A stretch of 64,000 bases of DNA from Rhodalgimonas zhirmunskyi (GCA_030848925.1 JANFFA010000003.1:579672-643671); one strand, 5' to 3'; shown: positions 46,874-55,880, counted from the stretch's first letter. Made by a program: numbers and translations. Notes: generated from the sequence alone by a model not told the origin.

Positions 46874-48040
46874 ATGAGCGTTGATGACGACACATTCGAA
46901 CAGTTGCTCGACAGCGTGCGCCGCTATGTGCGCGAACGGCTGATCCCGGCCGAAACCCGCGTCGAGGACGAGGACGACATCCCCGAAGAGATCGTGCAGG
47001 AGATGCGCGAGATGGGCCTGTTCGGCCTGTCCATCCCCGAATCCTTTGGCGGGATCGGCCTGACCACCTTGCAGGAATCGCGGCTGGTCGAGGCGCTTTG
47101 CTATGCCTCGGTGTCGTTCCGCTCGCTCGTGGGGACGAACGTGGGCATCGGCAGCCAGGGCATCGTGATGGACGGCACCGATGCGCAAAAGGCCGCCTAC
47201 CTGCCCGCGCTGGCCAGCGGCGAGATGATCGCAAGCTTTGCCCTGACCGAGCCGGATATCGGGTCGGACGCGGCCCATCTGAAAACCACGGCGCGGCGGG
47301 ACGGTCGCGATTTCATCCTGAACGGCACCAAGCGCTACATCACCAACGCGGTGCGCGCCGGGGTGTTTACCGTGTTCGCGCGCACAGATCCCGATCGCCC
47401 GGGGGGCGATGGTGTGTCGGCCTTCCTGTTGCCGGCCGACACGCCCGGCATCACCGTTGCCAAACCCGACCGCAAGCTGGGACAGCGCGGCACCAAGACA
47501 TCCGACGTGATTTTCGAGGACGTGCGCCTGCCCGAAAGTGCCATCATCGGCGGGCCGGATAATCTCAACCGCGGGTTTCGCACCGCGATGAAGGTGCTGG
47601 ACCGGGGCCGGGTGCATGTCGCCTCGATCGCTGTCGGCACGGCGCAGCGGATGCTGGACGAGGCCACCGCATACGCAATGAGCCGCATCCAGTTCGGCCA
47701 GCCCATCGCCCAGCACCAACTGGTGCAGGCGCTGCTGGCCGAAAGCCAGGCCGAGCTTTTGGCGGCGCGCCATCTGGTGCGCGCAACGGCGCAGGAATAC
47801 GACACCCACGGACAGGCGATCCTGATGGCGTCGTCCTCGAAACTGTTTGCGTCCGAGATGGCGTTTCGCGTCGCCGACCGCGCGTTGCAGGTGCATGGCG
47901 GGGCGGGCTACATGGCCGAATACCCGATCGAACGGCTGTTCCGCGACGCCCGATTGCTGCGGATCTATGAAGGCACCAGCCAGATCCAGCAGATGATCAT
48001 CGCGCGCCGCATGATCAAGGAATACGAAGAGCGCGCCTAG
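46874..48040 (+). CDS. Acyl-CoA dehydrogenase
   Basis: This 388-residue flavoprotein oxidises an acyl-CoA to the enoyl-CoA. It shows the FAD/substrate motif 'ALTEPDIGSDAAHLKT' (about 125-140), 'LNGTKRYITNA' and the C-terminal catalytic Glu in 'RIYEGTSQIQ'. Its close coupling to the TRAP permease suggests it acts early on the imported substrate after CoA activation. ATG 46874 follows AAAGGAAAAG. The 3' end overlaps the convergent CaiB-type gene by four bases. Confidence 0.92.
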   Translation: MSVDDDTFEQLLDSVRRYVRERLIPAETRVEDEDDIPEEIVQEMREMGLFGLSIPESFGGIGLTTLQESRLVEALCYASVSFRSLVGTNVGIGSQGIVMDGTDAQKAAYLPALASGEMIASFALTEPDIGSDAAHLKTTARRDGRDFILNGTKRYITNAVRAGVFTVFARTDPDRPGGDGVSAFLLPADTPGITVAKPDRKLGQRGTKTSDVIFEDVRLPESAIIGGPDNLNRGFRTAMKVLDRGRVHVASIAVGTAQRMLDEATAYAMSRIQFGQPIAQHQLVQALLAESQAELLAARHLVRATAQEYDTHGQAILMASSSKLFASEMAFRVADRALQVHGGAGYMAEYPIERLFRDARLLRIYEGTSQIQQMIIARRMIKEYEERA

Positions 48041-49239
48041 GCGCGCTCGCCCGGGGCGATGCCCTCCGCTTGCAGGGTGGCGATCTCGTCCGCGTCGAAC
48101 CCGAATTCGGCCAGAACCTGCGCGGTGTGCTGGGCGAATTCCGGCGGCGGGCGGCGGAAGCTGGCCGGTGTGCCCGCCGGTTTGACCGGCGCGCCGAGCC
48201 CGCGATAGCCGCCCATCTCGACCACCATCTGCCGGTGCAGGGTGTGCGGATGGGCCAGCGTTTCGTTCACCGTCAGGATCGGCCCAGCCGGCACCCCGGC
48301 GGCGATCAACTGCTCGCCCAAGGCGGCACCGTCCAGATCCGCCATCGCCGCTTCGAGCACCTCGCGCAAGGCCGCGCGGTTGATCACGCGGTCGGCGTTG
48401 GTGGCGAAGCGCGGATCATCCGAGATGTCAGGCGCGCCGATTTCGGCGCACAGGCGGGCGAACTGCCGATTGTTCCCGACCGCAAGGAAAACCGGCCGCG
48501 TCGCCGTCGCATAGGACGAATAGGGCGAGATGTTCGGGTGATCGTTGCCGGTCAGGCGCGGCTCTTTCCCCGACAAAAAGACATTGGGCGCATGCGGATG
48601 CAGCAGCGACACGGCGGAATCGAACAGCGCCGCCTCAACAAACTGCCCCTTGCCGGTCGCGGCGCGGTGGGTCAGCGCCATCATCACGCCGATCACGGTG
48701 TTGAGGCCGGTCACCATGTCCACCACGGGCAGGCCGACCCGCGTCGGGCCGGTCTCTTCGGTGCCGTTCACGGACATGATGCCGCCCATCGCCTGCAAGA
48801 TCGCGTCATATCCGGGCATCGCGCCCATCGGCCCATCCGCGCCAAAGCCGCTGACCCGCGCATGGATCAGCCGGGGAAAGCGCTGCGACAGCACCTCGTC
48901 ATAGCCGAGCCCCCATTTTTCCAGCGTGCCGACCTTGAAATTCTCAAGCAGCACATCGGCCCCTTCGAGCATCCGCAACAGGACGGCGCGGCCCTCTTCG
49001 CGCGAAAGATCAAGGGCGATGGCGCGCTTGTTGCGGTTCAGCCCCTCGAAATAGCCCGCCGTGCCCTTGTCATTGAACGGCGGTCCCCAACCGCGGGTTT
49101 CGTCGCCCGCGGGCGGTTCCACCTTGATCACATCGGCCCCATGATCGCCCAGAACCTGCCCGGCAAATGGCCCGCCGAGAACGCGGCTCAGATCGATCAC
49201 TTTCAGCCCGGCAAGGGCACCTGTCGCTTGATTGGTCAT
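48037..49239 (-). CDS. CaiB/BaiF CoA-transferase family protein
   Basis: This 400-residue class III CoA transferase moves CoA between acids, for example from a product CoA ester to the incoming substrate. It has the N-terminal 'VIDLSRVLGGPFAGQVLGD' (about 14-32) and the catalytic Asp in 'EAALFDSAVSLL' near 180. The ATG overlaps the stop of the upstream acyl-CoA dehydrogenase gene (ATGA), so the two are co-transcribed. It offers a second means of CoA activation alongside the ADP-forming ligase. Confidence 0.91.
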   Translation of the reverse strand: MTNQATGALAGLKVIDLSRVLGGPFAGQVLGDHGADVIKVEPPAGDETRGWGPPFNDKGTAGYFEGLNRNKRAIALDLSREEGRAVLLRMLEGADVLLENFKVGTLEKWGLGYDEVLSQRFPRLIHARVSGFGADGPMGAMPGYDAILQAMGGIMSVNGTEETGPTRVGLPVVDMVTGLNTVIGVMMALTHRAATGKGQFVEAALFDSAVSLLHPHAPNVFLSGKEPRLTGNDHPNISPYSSYATATRPVFLAVGNNRQFARLCAEIGAPDISDDPRFATNADRVINRAALREVLEAAMADLDGAALGEQLIAAGVPAGPILTVNETLAHPHTLHRQMVVEMGGYRGLGAPVKPAGTPASFRRPPPEFAQHTAQVLAEFGFDADEIATLQAEGIAPGERA

Positions 49240-50951
49240 TCTGCGGCCTCCAGCAGGGGTTCGGCGTCGACGAAGGCCCGCTCAAGCAGGTCGGCGTCCG
49301 CCGCATCTTCGGTTCCTGCCGCCAGCGGATCGCGCGGCAGCAGCTTGTGTTTCAGGACCAGCCCGGCGATTCGGGCGCGATCGCCTGTGGCAAACCCGGG
49401 CTGGGCATCCTCCCACGCCATGATGATGACCGATGCGGCGTTGTAGACCGCGCTTGCCGCCTGCCGCACCTCGCCTTCGCGGGTGGGGTCGTTCGCCACG
49501 GCCTCCATGTAATCGGCCGCATGGGCCAGCGCATCGCGCGCGCCACCGGGAAGCATGTTGCCCGCCTGATCCGACAGCTCATCCAAGTGAGCACGCAACG
49601 CCGAAAGCGCGCCTTCGCGCCTTGTGGCGCGGGCCACGTCGAGGGCGACAATGTTGCTCGTCCCCTCCCAGATGGAGCCGAGATGCGCATCGCGCAGGAT
49701 GCGGGCGTCCGAGAATTCCTCGATATAGCCACAGCCGCCGCGGACCTCCATCGCATCGCCCGCCACCTTGCGCGCATCGCGGCAGGTGCGGAATTTCAAC
49801 AGCGGGGTCAGGATGCGCAAAACCTTGGCCGCCGTGGCATCGCCCGCGTCGGCGCGGCGCAGCACATCAGCGGTGTGAAACACCATCGAGCGGCCCTGCT
49901 CTGCCGTCACCAGCATCTTGAGCAATTGCCGCCGCATCAGCGGCAGGTCGATCAGCCGCTTGCCAAAGGCGGTCCGGTTGCGCGCGATGAACAACGCTTC
50001 CGCCACCGACCGACGCATCAGCCCGGCCGAGCGCACGCCATTTGCCAGCCGTGACATGTTGATCATGTCGGTCATCTGCTTGAAGCCTTGCCCGGGGTCG
50101 CCGACCAGATGCGCCACCGCACCTTCCAGCGCGATTTCGCCCGACGCCATCGAACGGGTGCCAAGCTTGTCCTTGAGCCGCAGGATCCGATAGGCGTTCA
50201 ATGAGCCATCGGGAAGATGCCGTGGCAACAGGAACAAGGATAGGCCCCGCGTGCCCGCACCGCCCCCTTCGGGCCGGGCCAGCACCATCGCGAGCCCGGC
50301 ATCGGGGTTCGAACAGAACCATTTGTCGCCATAAAGCCGCCAGTTACCCTCGTCATCCTTCCGCGCCACCGTGTCGATTGCGCCCACGTCGGACCCGGCC
50401 ACCTGTTCCGTCATGAACATCGCGCCCTGCATCAGGATCTCCATGTCCTGACTTGTCAGCTGATCGAAATACTCCGCCACAAGGTCCGGATCGCCGAACT
50501 TCACCAGCGTCCGCGTCAGCGAATCGGTCATCGACAACGGGCAGCACAGGCCGAATTCGGCCTGAACGAACAGGTAAACCAAGGCGTATTTCACCGCCGG
50601 TGGCAGTTTGTCCGGCTGGCCGAACACGCCCGCACGATGCGACATGGCGGCAAGGCCGAACTCACCGAAGGCGTAGCCTTCGAGCCGCTCATAGGCGGGG
50701 TGCTTTTCGATTTTCTGGTCATCCGCGCCGATCCGGTTGCGCAGGTGCAGCTCGGGCGGGTTCTTGTCCGCGTCAAGCGCCAGCCGCTCAAGCGTGTCAC
50801 CGCTCAGCGCGCCCATCCTGTCGAACTGCGGCAGAAGGGCGGCGAAGGTCGCATCGTCGAGATAAACGCGCAGGATACGGCGCAGCGCCGGGTCGGCGCG
50901 AAACGCGTTGATCCCCGTACTGTCGGGTATGTTCTGATGAATGGTAGGCAT
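49236..50951 (-). CDS. Acyl-CoA dehydrogenase, long C-terminal extension type
   Basis: This 571-residue acyl-CoA dehydrogenase belongs to the larger type with an added C-terminal domain. It has 'FMTEQVAGSDVGAIDT' near 185-200, 'DKWFCSNPDAG' and the catalytic Glu segment 'SIWEGTSNIVALDVARATR'. It resembles the enzymes acting on unusual short acyl-CoA such as those of methylthio-propionate metabolism, but the substrate is not resolved. It is the first gene of the two-gene minus-strand unit with the CaiB-type gene, 61 bases after the second IclR gene. Confidence 0.9.
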   Translation of the reverse strand: MPTIHQNIPDSTGINAFRADPALRRILRVYLDDATFAALLPQFDRMGALSGDTLERLALDADKNPPELHLRNRIGADDQKIEKHPAYERLEGYAFGEFGLAAMSHRAGVFGQPDKLPPAVKYALVYLFVQAEFGLCCPLSMTDSLTRTLVKFGDPDLVAEYFDQLTSQDMEILMQGAMFMTEQVAGSDVGAIDTVARKDDEGNWRLYGDKWFCSNPDAGLAMVLARPEGGGAGTRGLSLFLLPRHLPDGSLNAYRILRLKDKLGTRSMASGEIALEGAVAHLVGDPGQGFKQMTDMINMSRLANGVRSAGLMRRSVAEALFIARNRTAFGKRLIDLPLMRRQLLKMLVTAEQGRSMVFHTADVLRRADAGDATAAKVLRILTPLLKFRTCRDARKVAGDAMEVRGGCGYIEEFSDARILRDAHLGSIWEGTSNIVALDVARATRREGALSALRAHLDELSDQAGNMLPGGARDALAHAADYMEAVANDPTREGEVRQAASAVYNAASVIIMAWEDAQPGFATGDRARIAGLVLKHKLLPRDPLAAGTEDAADADLLERAFVDAEPLLEAAE

Positions 50952-51012
50952 GATCTCTCCTCCTTCGAGTTCAGGCAGCGGTATGCAGGCGGGCGCGGTC
51001 AGCTAGTCACGC

Positions 51013-51771
51013 TCAGGCTGTCGCGGTCAGGGGCAGACTTTGCGCGCCGCACTCGGCCGTGATGACGCCGCGAATGTCATCGGCCAGTTGCGCCAGCCGG
51101 GGCAGCACGCGGGCCTCGGGCCCCGCGACGGTGACGGCGAAATTCTGTGACCCAATCGACACCGGAAGCGCCACACCCGCCAGATCCGAGGAATAGGCAG
51201 AGGCCGACATGAACCAGCCGCGTGCGCGCGATTCTTCGATCTGTGCGCGCACGGCGTCGGCGCTGGTCGGGCTGTTGCGATTGAAGGCGTCATAGCTGAT
51301 ACGGGCCAGCAGGGCATCGCGCTGCGGCGTGGGCATCAGCGCCATCAGCGCCTGTCCCGATCCTGTGACATGGATCGGCAGCCGGGTGCCGGGCTGTGCC
51401 GCATAGCGCAACAGTTGCGGACTTTCGCGCGCCTCAAGCACGACGACATGCAGGCCGCTGGCCCCGGCGACCCACGCGGTTTCACCGGTCTCGCGCACCA
51501 GATATTCGATCACGCGCACCAGCGCCTCGGGCACCGGGTCGGCCTCGGCGATGCGGCGCGCCATCGCCAGCCACCGGGGCGTCGGGTAATAGCTGCCGCG
51601 CAGGCGCGGTTCATAAAGGTAGCCCCGCTCGGCCAATGTCCCGACAAGGTTGAAGGCGCTAGAGCGTGCCCAGCCGAAATGTTGCGCCAACTCGGCCACG
51701 GTCGCCGGGGCGCGATGCTCGGCGAAATACTCTAGAATGGCGAGGGTATTGTCGGCTTGCTTTACCAGCAT
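51013..51771 (-). CDS. IclR family transcriptional regulator (second)
   Basis: This 252-residue IclR regulator has the winged helix 'TVAELAQHFGWARSSAFNLV' (about 24-43) and an effector domain with 'GSGQALMALMP' and 'GVALPVSIG'. It lies upstream of the acyl-CoA dehydrogenase/CaiB unit and divergent from the thiolase-fold gene. A perfect inverted repeat at 51807-51824 in the shared spacer is the likely operator. It shares only family-level similarity with the first IclR protein. Confidence 0.91.
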   Translation of the reverse strand: MLVKQADNTLAILEYFAEHRAPATVAELAQHFGWARSSAFNLVGTLAERGYLYEPRLRGSYYPTPRWLAMARRIAEADPVPEALVRVIEYLVRETGETAWVAGASGLHVVVLEARESPQLLRYAAQPGTRLPIHVTGSGQALMALMPTPQRDALLARISYDAFNRNSPTSADAVRAQIEESRARGWFMSASAYSSDLAGVALPVSIGSQNFAVTVAGPEARVLPRLAQLADDIRGVITAECGAQSLPLTATA

Positions 51772-51806
51772 TCTTGCGCCCTTTCGTCACATTTATGGAC
51801 TTGTTA

Positions 51807-51824
51807 TCCAGAATGCTGGATATT
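51807..51824. promoter_or_regulatory. Perfect inverted repeat, probable IclR operator
   Basis: TATCCAG-AATG-CTGGATA is a perfect seven-base inverted repeat. It lies 36 bases upstream of the second IclR start and about 80 bases before the thiolase-fold gene. Its left side ATGGACTT-G-TTAT-C-CAGAATG matches the other IclR promoter at 42751-42772 with a one-base length difference. Confidence 0.75.
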
Positions 51825-51903
51825 TGCAATTGCATTCTCGCCCCTCTCTGACATGATCGGGCGCAGACACGCCAGATAACGACTCACAGGAAGGGCTTGG
51901 GAC

Positions 51904-53022
51904 ATGACCGCCTTCATCACCGGGGCCGCGATGACGGCCTTCGGAAAACTTGCCCCGCGAACGACGCTCGACCTGCAAGCCGAGGCCGCCGAGGCCGCGC
52001 TCGCCGATGCGGGCTGCACCCGTGCGCAGGTCGATGGCCTGTTGCTTGGATATTCGACGGTGGCCCCGCACCTGATGCCGGCCACCCGCTTTGCCGAGTT
52101 TTTCGGCCTCTTGCCCAGCTACGCCCACGGGGTACAGGCGGGGGGCGCGACCGGGCTGGCCATGGTGGCGCTGGCCCGACACCTTGTCGTCGCGGGTGCG
52201 GCGCGAAACGTCCTTGTCGTTGCGGGCGAAAACCGCAGGACGGGCCACCAGCCCGGCGATGCCGCGCGCACGCTGGCCGAGGTCGGCGAGCCCGATCACG
52301 AGGTTACGCAAGGCGGGTCCGTCCCGGCCTATTACGGCCTTGTCGCGTCGCAATACCTGCACCGTTATGGATTGCAGGAACGTGATCTGGCCGAATTGGC
52401 CGTGCTGATGCGCCGCCATGCCGCCATGACCGACGGCGCGCAGTTCACCACGCCCATCACGGTCGAGGACGTGATAGAAAGCCGCCCCGTGGCGCGGCCC
52501 CTGAAGTTGCTGGATTGTTGCCCGGTGTCGGATGGGGCGGCCGCGATCCTCGTCTCGGCAAGCGACAACGGGAGCGCGATCCAAATCACCGGCACGTCGC
52601 AGGCCCACACCCATCAACACCTGACCCAAGCCCCCGATGACGTCGCCCTTGGCGCGCGCCAAACCGCGGCAGCGGCGTTTCAGCAGGCGGGCTGCACCCC
52701 CCGGGATATTGATCGTCTGGCCATTTATGACAGCTTCACCGTGACGCTGGCCATGTTCCTCGAAGCCTGCGGCTTCAGCGCACCCGGAGAGGCCCCCGCG
52801 GATACCCGCGCCGGGCGGTTCGCGCATGACGGACCGCTGCCGTTGAACACCCATGGCGGGCTGCTGTCCTATGGCCATTCCGGCGTTGCCGGGGGCATGG
52901 CCCATATCGTCGAGATCACCCGGAAGATGCGCGCCAGCGCCAAGCGCGAGCGCGGGTTCATTCACGCTGACGGCGGGGTGTTCTCCGCCAATGTGAGCAT
53001 GGTGCTGGAGGGTTGCACATGA
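51904..53022 (+). CDS. Thiolase-fold protein lacking catalytic cysteines (Ltp2-like aldolase candidate)
   Basis: This 372-residue thiolase-superfamily protein has the conserved His segment 'NTHGGLLSYGHSGVAGG' (about 318-334). The segment where the nucleophilic Cys is expected reads 'VQAGGATGL' (about 79-87), and the C-terminal Cys segment reads 'HADGGVFSA', so neither catalytic Cys is present. Together with the DUF35 gene overlapping its 3' end, this resembles Ltp2-DUF35 retro-aldolases of steroid side-chain degradation more than a thiolase. It would cleave a 3-hydroxy- or tertiary-alcohol acyl-CoA. The start is ATG 51904, with GGAAGGGC upstream. Confidence 0.87.
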   Translation: MTAFITGAAMTAFGKLAPRTTLDLQAEAAEAALADAGCTRAQVDGLLLGYSTVAPHLMPATRFAEFFGLLPSYAHGVQAGGATGLAMVALARHLVVAGAARNVLVVAGENRRTGHQPGDAARTLAEVGEPDHEVTQGGSVPAYYGLVASQYLHRYGLQERDLAELAVLMRRHAAMTDGAQFTTPITVEDVIESRPVARPLKLLDCCPVSDGAAAILVSASDNGSAIQITGTSQAHTHQHLTQAPDDVALGARQTAAAAFQQAGCTPRDIDRLAIYDSFTVTLAMFLEACGFSAPGEAPADTRAGRFAHDGPLPLNTHGGLLSYGHSGVAGGMAHIVEITRKMRASAKRERGFIHADGGVFSANVSMVLEGCT

Positions 53023-53366
53023 GCGACACCCAACGCGGAATACGCCTGTTCGAGTGCGTCGCCTGCGGCCATGTCTTCCAGATCAGGCGCGCGTTCTGCC
53101 CCAAGTGCGGCGGCACCCGGTTGAACGAAACCTGCGCAATCCTCGACGGGCGGGTCGTTGCATGTACTCAGGTGCACACGGCCCCGCTGGGCTCACCGAC
53201 AGGCTCGGTTCCGTTCTGGATCGTGCTGGTGGACACCGTCGCCGGGCCACGCATCATGGCAAGCTCAGCGAAAGCGCTGGACATCGGCGAACGCATCCGG
53301 ACCACGTCCAAGGATCCGACCCACGGTCCATACTTTGCGCATGTGCCCGACGACGACCAAACCTGA
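53019..53366 (+). CDS. DUF35 OB-fold / zinc-ribbon protein
   Basis: This 115-residue protein has an N-terminal rubredoxin-like zinc ribbon ('CVACGH' and 'CPKCGG') and a C-terminal OB fold, the DUF35 architecture. Such proteins pair with thiolase-fold enzymes and help bind acyl-CoA. ATG 53019 overlaps the stop of the thiolase-fold gene (ATGA), which fixes the pair as a functional unit. It is the last clear gene of the acyl-CoA block. Confidence 0.9.
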   Translation: MSDTQRGIRLFECVACGHVFQIRRAFCPKCGGTRLNETCAILDGRVVACTQVHTAPLGSPTGSVPFWIVLVDTVAGPRIMASSAKALDIGERIRTTSKDPTHGPYFAHVPDDDQT

Positions 53367-53505
53367 GCGCAGCGCGGCCTTGGCGTTCTTACGTCCAGAG
53401 TTCCTGCAAATGCATCTGGCCACCAAAAGCGCGGCAAATCACGAGGTCCGTGGTTGGCCAAAAGTGAGCTTCCCCGGCTTCCGGCGCTGCTAGGGCAAGA
53501 ACGTC

Positions 53506-54102
53506 TCAGGCGATCCCCGGCCTTGGACGCAGGTACCAGTACCAGACACGGTAGGCCTCGAGCAGGGCCAGCGGGACAAAGTGGATCAGCGCCGGGAGAA
53601 GGCCGCCCCAGTCGTGCAATGCGGCCCAGTGCAACAGGGTCAGCACGGCGGCCGCATAGGTCGTGCGCTGTAGCGTCTTCCAGTTGCGGCCCAGCTTGCG
53701 AACGAAATAGTCCGATGAGGTGACGGCAAGCGGGACGAAAATCAGAAAGGCAATCCAGCCGGTCCAGATGTAAAGCTTGGGCAGATCGGCGATGACCGCC
53801 TGCACCGCACCAAGATCAATAAGATACAGCACCGTATGTGCCAAAGCGTAAAAGAAGGCCGCGACGCCGAAATAGCGGCGGTTCTTCTTCAGCCAGCGCG
53901 GCCCGCGCCAGCCCTTGAGCACCAACGCCAGCGGCGAGGCCAGCATGGCGATGATCATGAAACGCGCAGCGAATTCACCGGTGGGGTGCAGGGCCTCGTG
54001 AACGGCCTTGGCGTCGGTCGCATTGATCACGCTCATGGTGATGCCAAGGCCCGGCAACGCCAACAGCGCCCAGAGCCAATATGGGGAGAGCCGTGAGAAC
54101 AT
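53506..54102 (-). CDS. MsrQ/YedZ-like heme-binding membrane protein (ferric reductase-like domain)
   Basis: This 198-residue membrane protein has about six helices and ferric reductase-like His positions, for example in 'FFYALAHTVLYLI', 'LLHWAALHDW' and near 'HPTGEFAARFMII'. MsrQ supplies electrons to the periplasmic methionine sulfoxide reductase MsrP, but no msrP gene is next to it here, so the partner is unclear. ATG 54102 is preferred because the preceding 21 codons do not fit a membrane-protein N terminus. It lies 87 bases after the NmrA-like gene in the same direction. Confidence 0.82.
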   Translation of the reverse strand: MFSRLSPYWLWALLALPGLGITMSVINATDAKAVHEALHPTGEFAARFMIIAMLASPLALVLKGWRGPRWLKKNRRYFGVAAFFYALAHTVLYLIDLGAVQAVIADLPKLYIWTGWIAFLIFVPLAVTSSDYFVRKLGRNWKTLQRTTYAAAVLTLLHWAALHDWGGLLPALIHFVPLALLEAYRVWYWYLRPRPGIA

Positions 54103-54189
54103 ATCTTTTGCCTTTCTTGGAGTGGCCGCCCCGGCGACCCCAGAGATGGGTTGTTTGCACCACACCGGATCGCGCCCTTTCGGGCGTGG

Positions 54190-55035
54190 TCAGGTGCGTA
54201 GGGAGGCGAAGTAATCCGCCCAGGATTGGTGCGGACGTCCGGTGATCTTGGCATAATGACCAGGGCGGTCGTAGGCACCCTTCCGGATGCCCTCGTAGAT
54301 CCCTCCGATGATCGGGCCGATGAAATCGCCAAGTTCAGCGCTGCGGTCCGCGACGAAGGCCTCGGGCGTCATCTCACGATAGGTGAGGTCAGTGCCGAAG
54401 GTGCGGTTCAGATACCCCGCCAGCTCAAGCTGAGTGATCGGCGTGCCGTTCAGATCGTAGGTGCCGCCATTCAGATCGTCGCGCACCAGCAATGCCGCAT
54501 AGGCATGGGCCAGTTCTGACCGCGTGGTGTAGCCGCATTTGCCACTTCCGGCGCTATTGGCTATCTCGCCTCGCGCCTTGTAGCTGTCGAGGTATTCAAT
54601 GTCGGGTTCGATATAGATGCCGTTGCGTCCGATGGCCCAGTCCAGCCCGCTGGCGCGAATGTCCGCCTCGGTCTGGCGGTTGCTCTGCACCACCGGAGAA
54701 AACAGCGTGCCCTCCTCGGGACCGATGATGCTGGTATAGACCAGTTTTCGCACACCGGCGGCGCGGGCGGCGTCGATCACGTTGCGGTGCTGCTGGATGC
54801 GCTCGTCGGGCGGGGCCATGCCCGACACGATCACCAGCGCATCGACCCCAGCGAGCGAGGTTTGCAATTGTTCGGGCTTATCATAATCCTCGGGGCGCAA
54901 TTCGATGCCCAGATCGGTGACCTTGGCGGGCGTGCGGGCCAAACCGACAACGGGGGTATCCCCCGGCAAAGCGATAAGCTTACGGGCGATCTCATGGCCA
55001 AGCTGGCCCGAGACGGCGGTTACGGCATAAGTCAT
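54190..55035 (-). CDS. NmrA-like NAD(P)-binding protein / quinone oxidoreductase type
   Basis: This 281-residue protein of the atypical SDR group starts 'YAVTAVSGQLGHEIARKL', a Rossmann nucleotide-binding motif with the glycine pattern of NmrA/QorB proteins. It also has 'RKLVYTSIIGPEEG' near 95-108. It probably reduces quinones or acts as an NAD(P)-dependent sensor. ATG 55035 follows AAAAGGAATTC. It lies 35 bases downstream of the glutathione transferase gene, so the two may be co-expressed in a detoxification unit. Confidence 0.85.
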   Translation of the reverse strand: MTYAVTAVSGQLGHEIARKLIALPGDTPVVGLARTPAKVTDLGIELRPEDYDKPEQLQTSLAGVDALVIVSGMAPPDERIQQHRNVIDAARAAGVRKLVYTSIIGPEEGTLFSPVVQSNRQTEADIRASGLDWAIGRNGIYIEPDIEYLDSYKARGEIANSAGSGKCGYTTRSELAHAYAALLVRDDLNGGTYDLNGTPITQLELAGYLNRTFGTDLTYREMTPEAFVADRSAELGDFIGPIIGGIYEGIRKGAYDRPGHYAKITGRPHQSWADYFASLRT

Positions 55036-55070
55036 TTTGAATTCCTTTTCGTCTTGCGATGACAGCCGGG

Positions 55071-55880
55071 TCAGGCGCTTTTGCGGCGCCGCAATTGCCT
55101 GACCTTCAGCCCGGTTCGCAAAAGCCAACCGGGCATCTTGGGCAGCCATGCGCCTATGGCGGGGCCATAGGAGGGACGTGCCTTTTGCCGGTTGGCCCAG
55201 CCAGTGATCGCGGGATACGCGCGGAAATCGAAGCCCAGCATGTCGAAGATCACGTATTGTGGGAACCAGGCGATATCGGCCAAAGACTGCGCGTCCCCGA
55301 CAAGGTAGTCATGTTTCGCCAGCCGGGCTTCCATTCGGTCGAAGACCTCGATCAGCATTTTGCGGGCGGCTTCAATCTCTTCGGCGGTGAACCCTTCGAG
55401 CGCCTTCTGATGAAAATCGACAAGCTCCGCGTCCGGCTGAATCTTGGCGTAATGCCCCATTCCAGAGCGCTCTTTCGTGGCGCCGCCAGTGGTCGCATAA
55501 ACCCATGTCTTGACGGCCTTTACGTGAAGGGCCACCGCCAGATCGACCCACTCGCGCGTTTGGGCCGCCTGTTCGGGATCAGCGGGGACCAGCGCAGGCT
55601 CGGGAAAGGTCTCTTCGAGGTAGTTTAGGATATCGTTCGATTCCGTAACGACGATACCGTCATGGACGATTGCCGGCACCAGACCCTTGGGGTGTATCGC
55701 CATGTACCAGGGCTGGTTGTTTTCCTGCGTGCTCAGGTCGATCGGATGAGAGATCCAAGCGAGTCCCTTTTCCTCTAACGCAAGCCGTACACGCATCGAG
55801 CAGTTGGAAATGCCCGCATGATACACATGCAAACCCTTGAGCGAAGTGATTTCGGGATTGTCGGGATGAAGGATTGGCAT
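55071..55880 (-). CDS. Glutathione S-transferase family protein
   Basis: This 269-residue protein has an N-terminal thioredoxin-like domain with the GST-type start 'LHVYHAGISNCSMRVRLALE' (about 17-36). The cis-Pro segment 'HPKGLVPAIVHDG' and 'VTESNDILNYLEETFP' complete the glutathione site. The C-terminal helical domain is longer than average, with a basic tail (KVRQLRRRKSA). It likely conjugates or reduces xenobiotics. It lies upstream of the NmrA-like gene and downstream of the DUF2218 gene. Confidence 0.88.
   Translation of the reverse strand: MPILHPDNPEITSLKGLHVYHAGISNCSMRVRLALEEKGLAWISHPIDLSTQENNQPWYMAIHPKGLVPAIVHDGIVVTESNDILNYLEETFPEPALVPADPEQAAQTREWVDLAVALHVKAVKTWVYATTGGATKERSGMGHYAKIQPDAELVDFHQKALEGFTAEEIEAARKMLIEVFDRMEARLAKHDYLVGDAQSLADIAWFPQYVIFDMLGFDFRAYPAITGWANRQKARPSYGPAIGAWLPKMPGWLLRTGLKVRQLRRRKSA

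Noticed and set aside
43539..47234. Very long open frame on the minus strand
   Set aside because: It is antisense to the TAXI receptor, TRAP permease and acyl-CoA dehydrogenase genes, has low-complexity Arg/His/Gln-rich translation and no motifs. High GC content produces such shadows.
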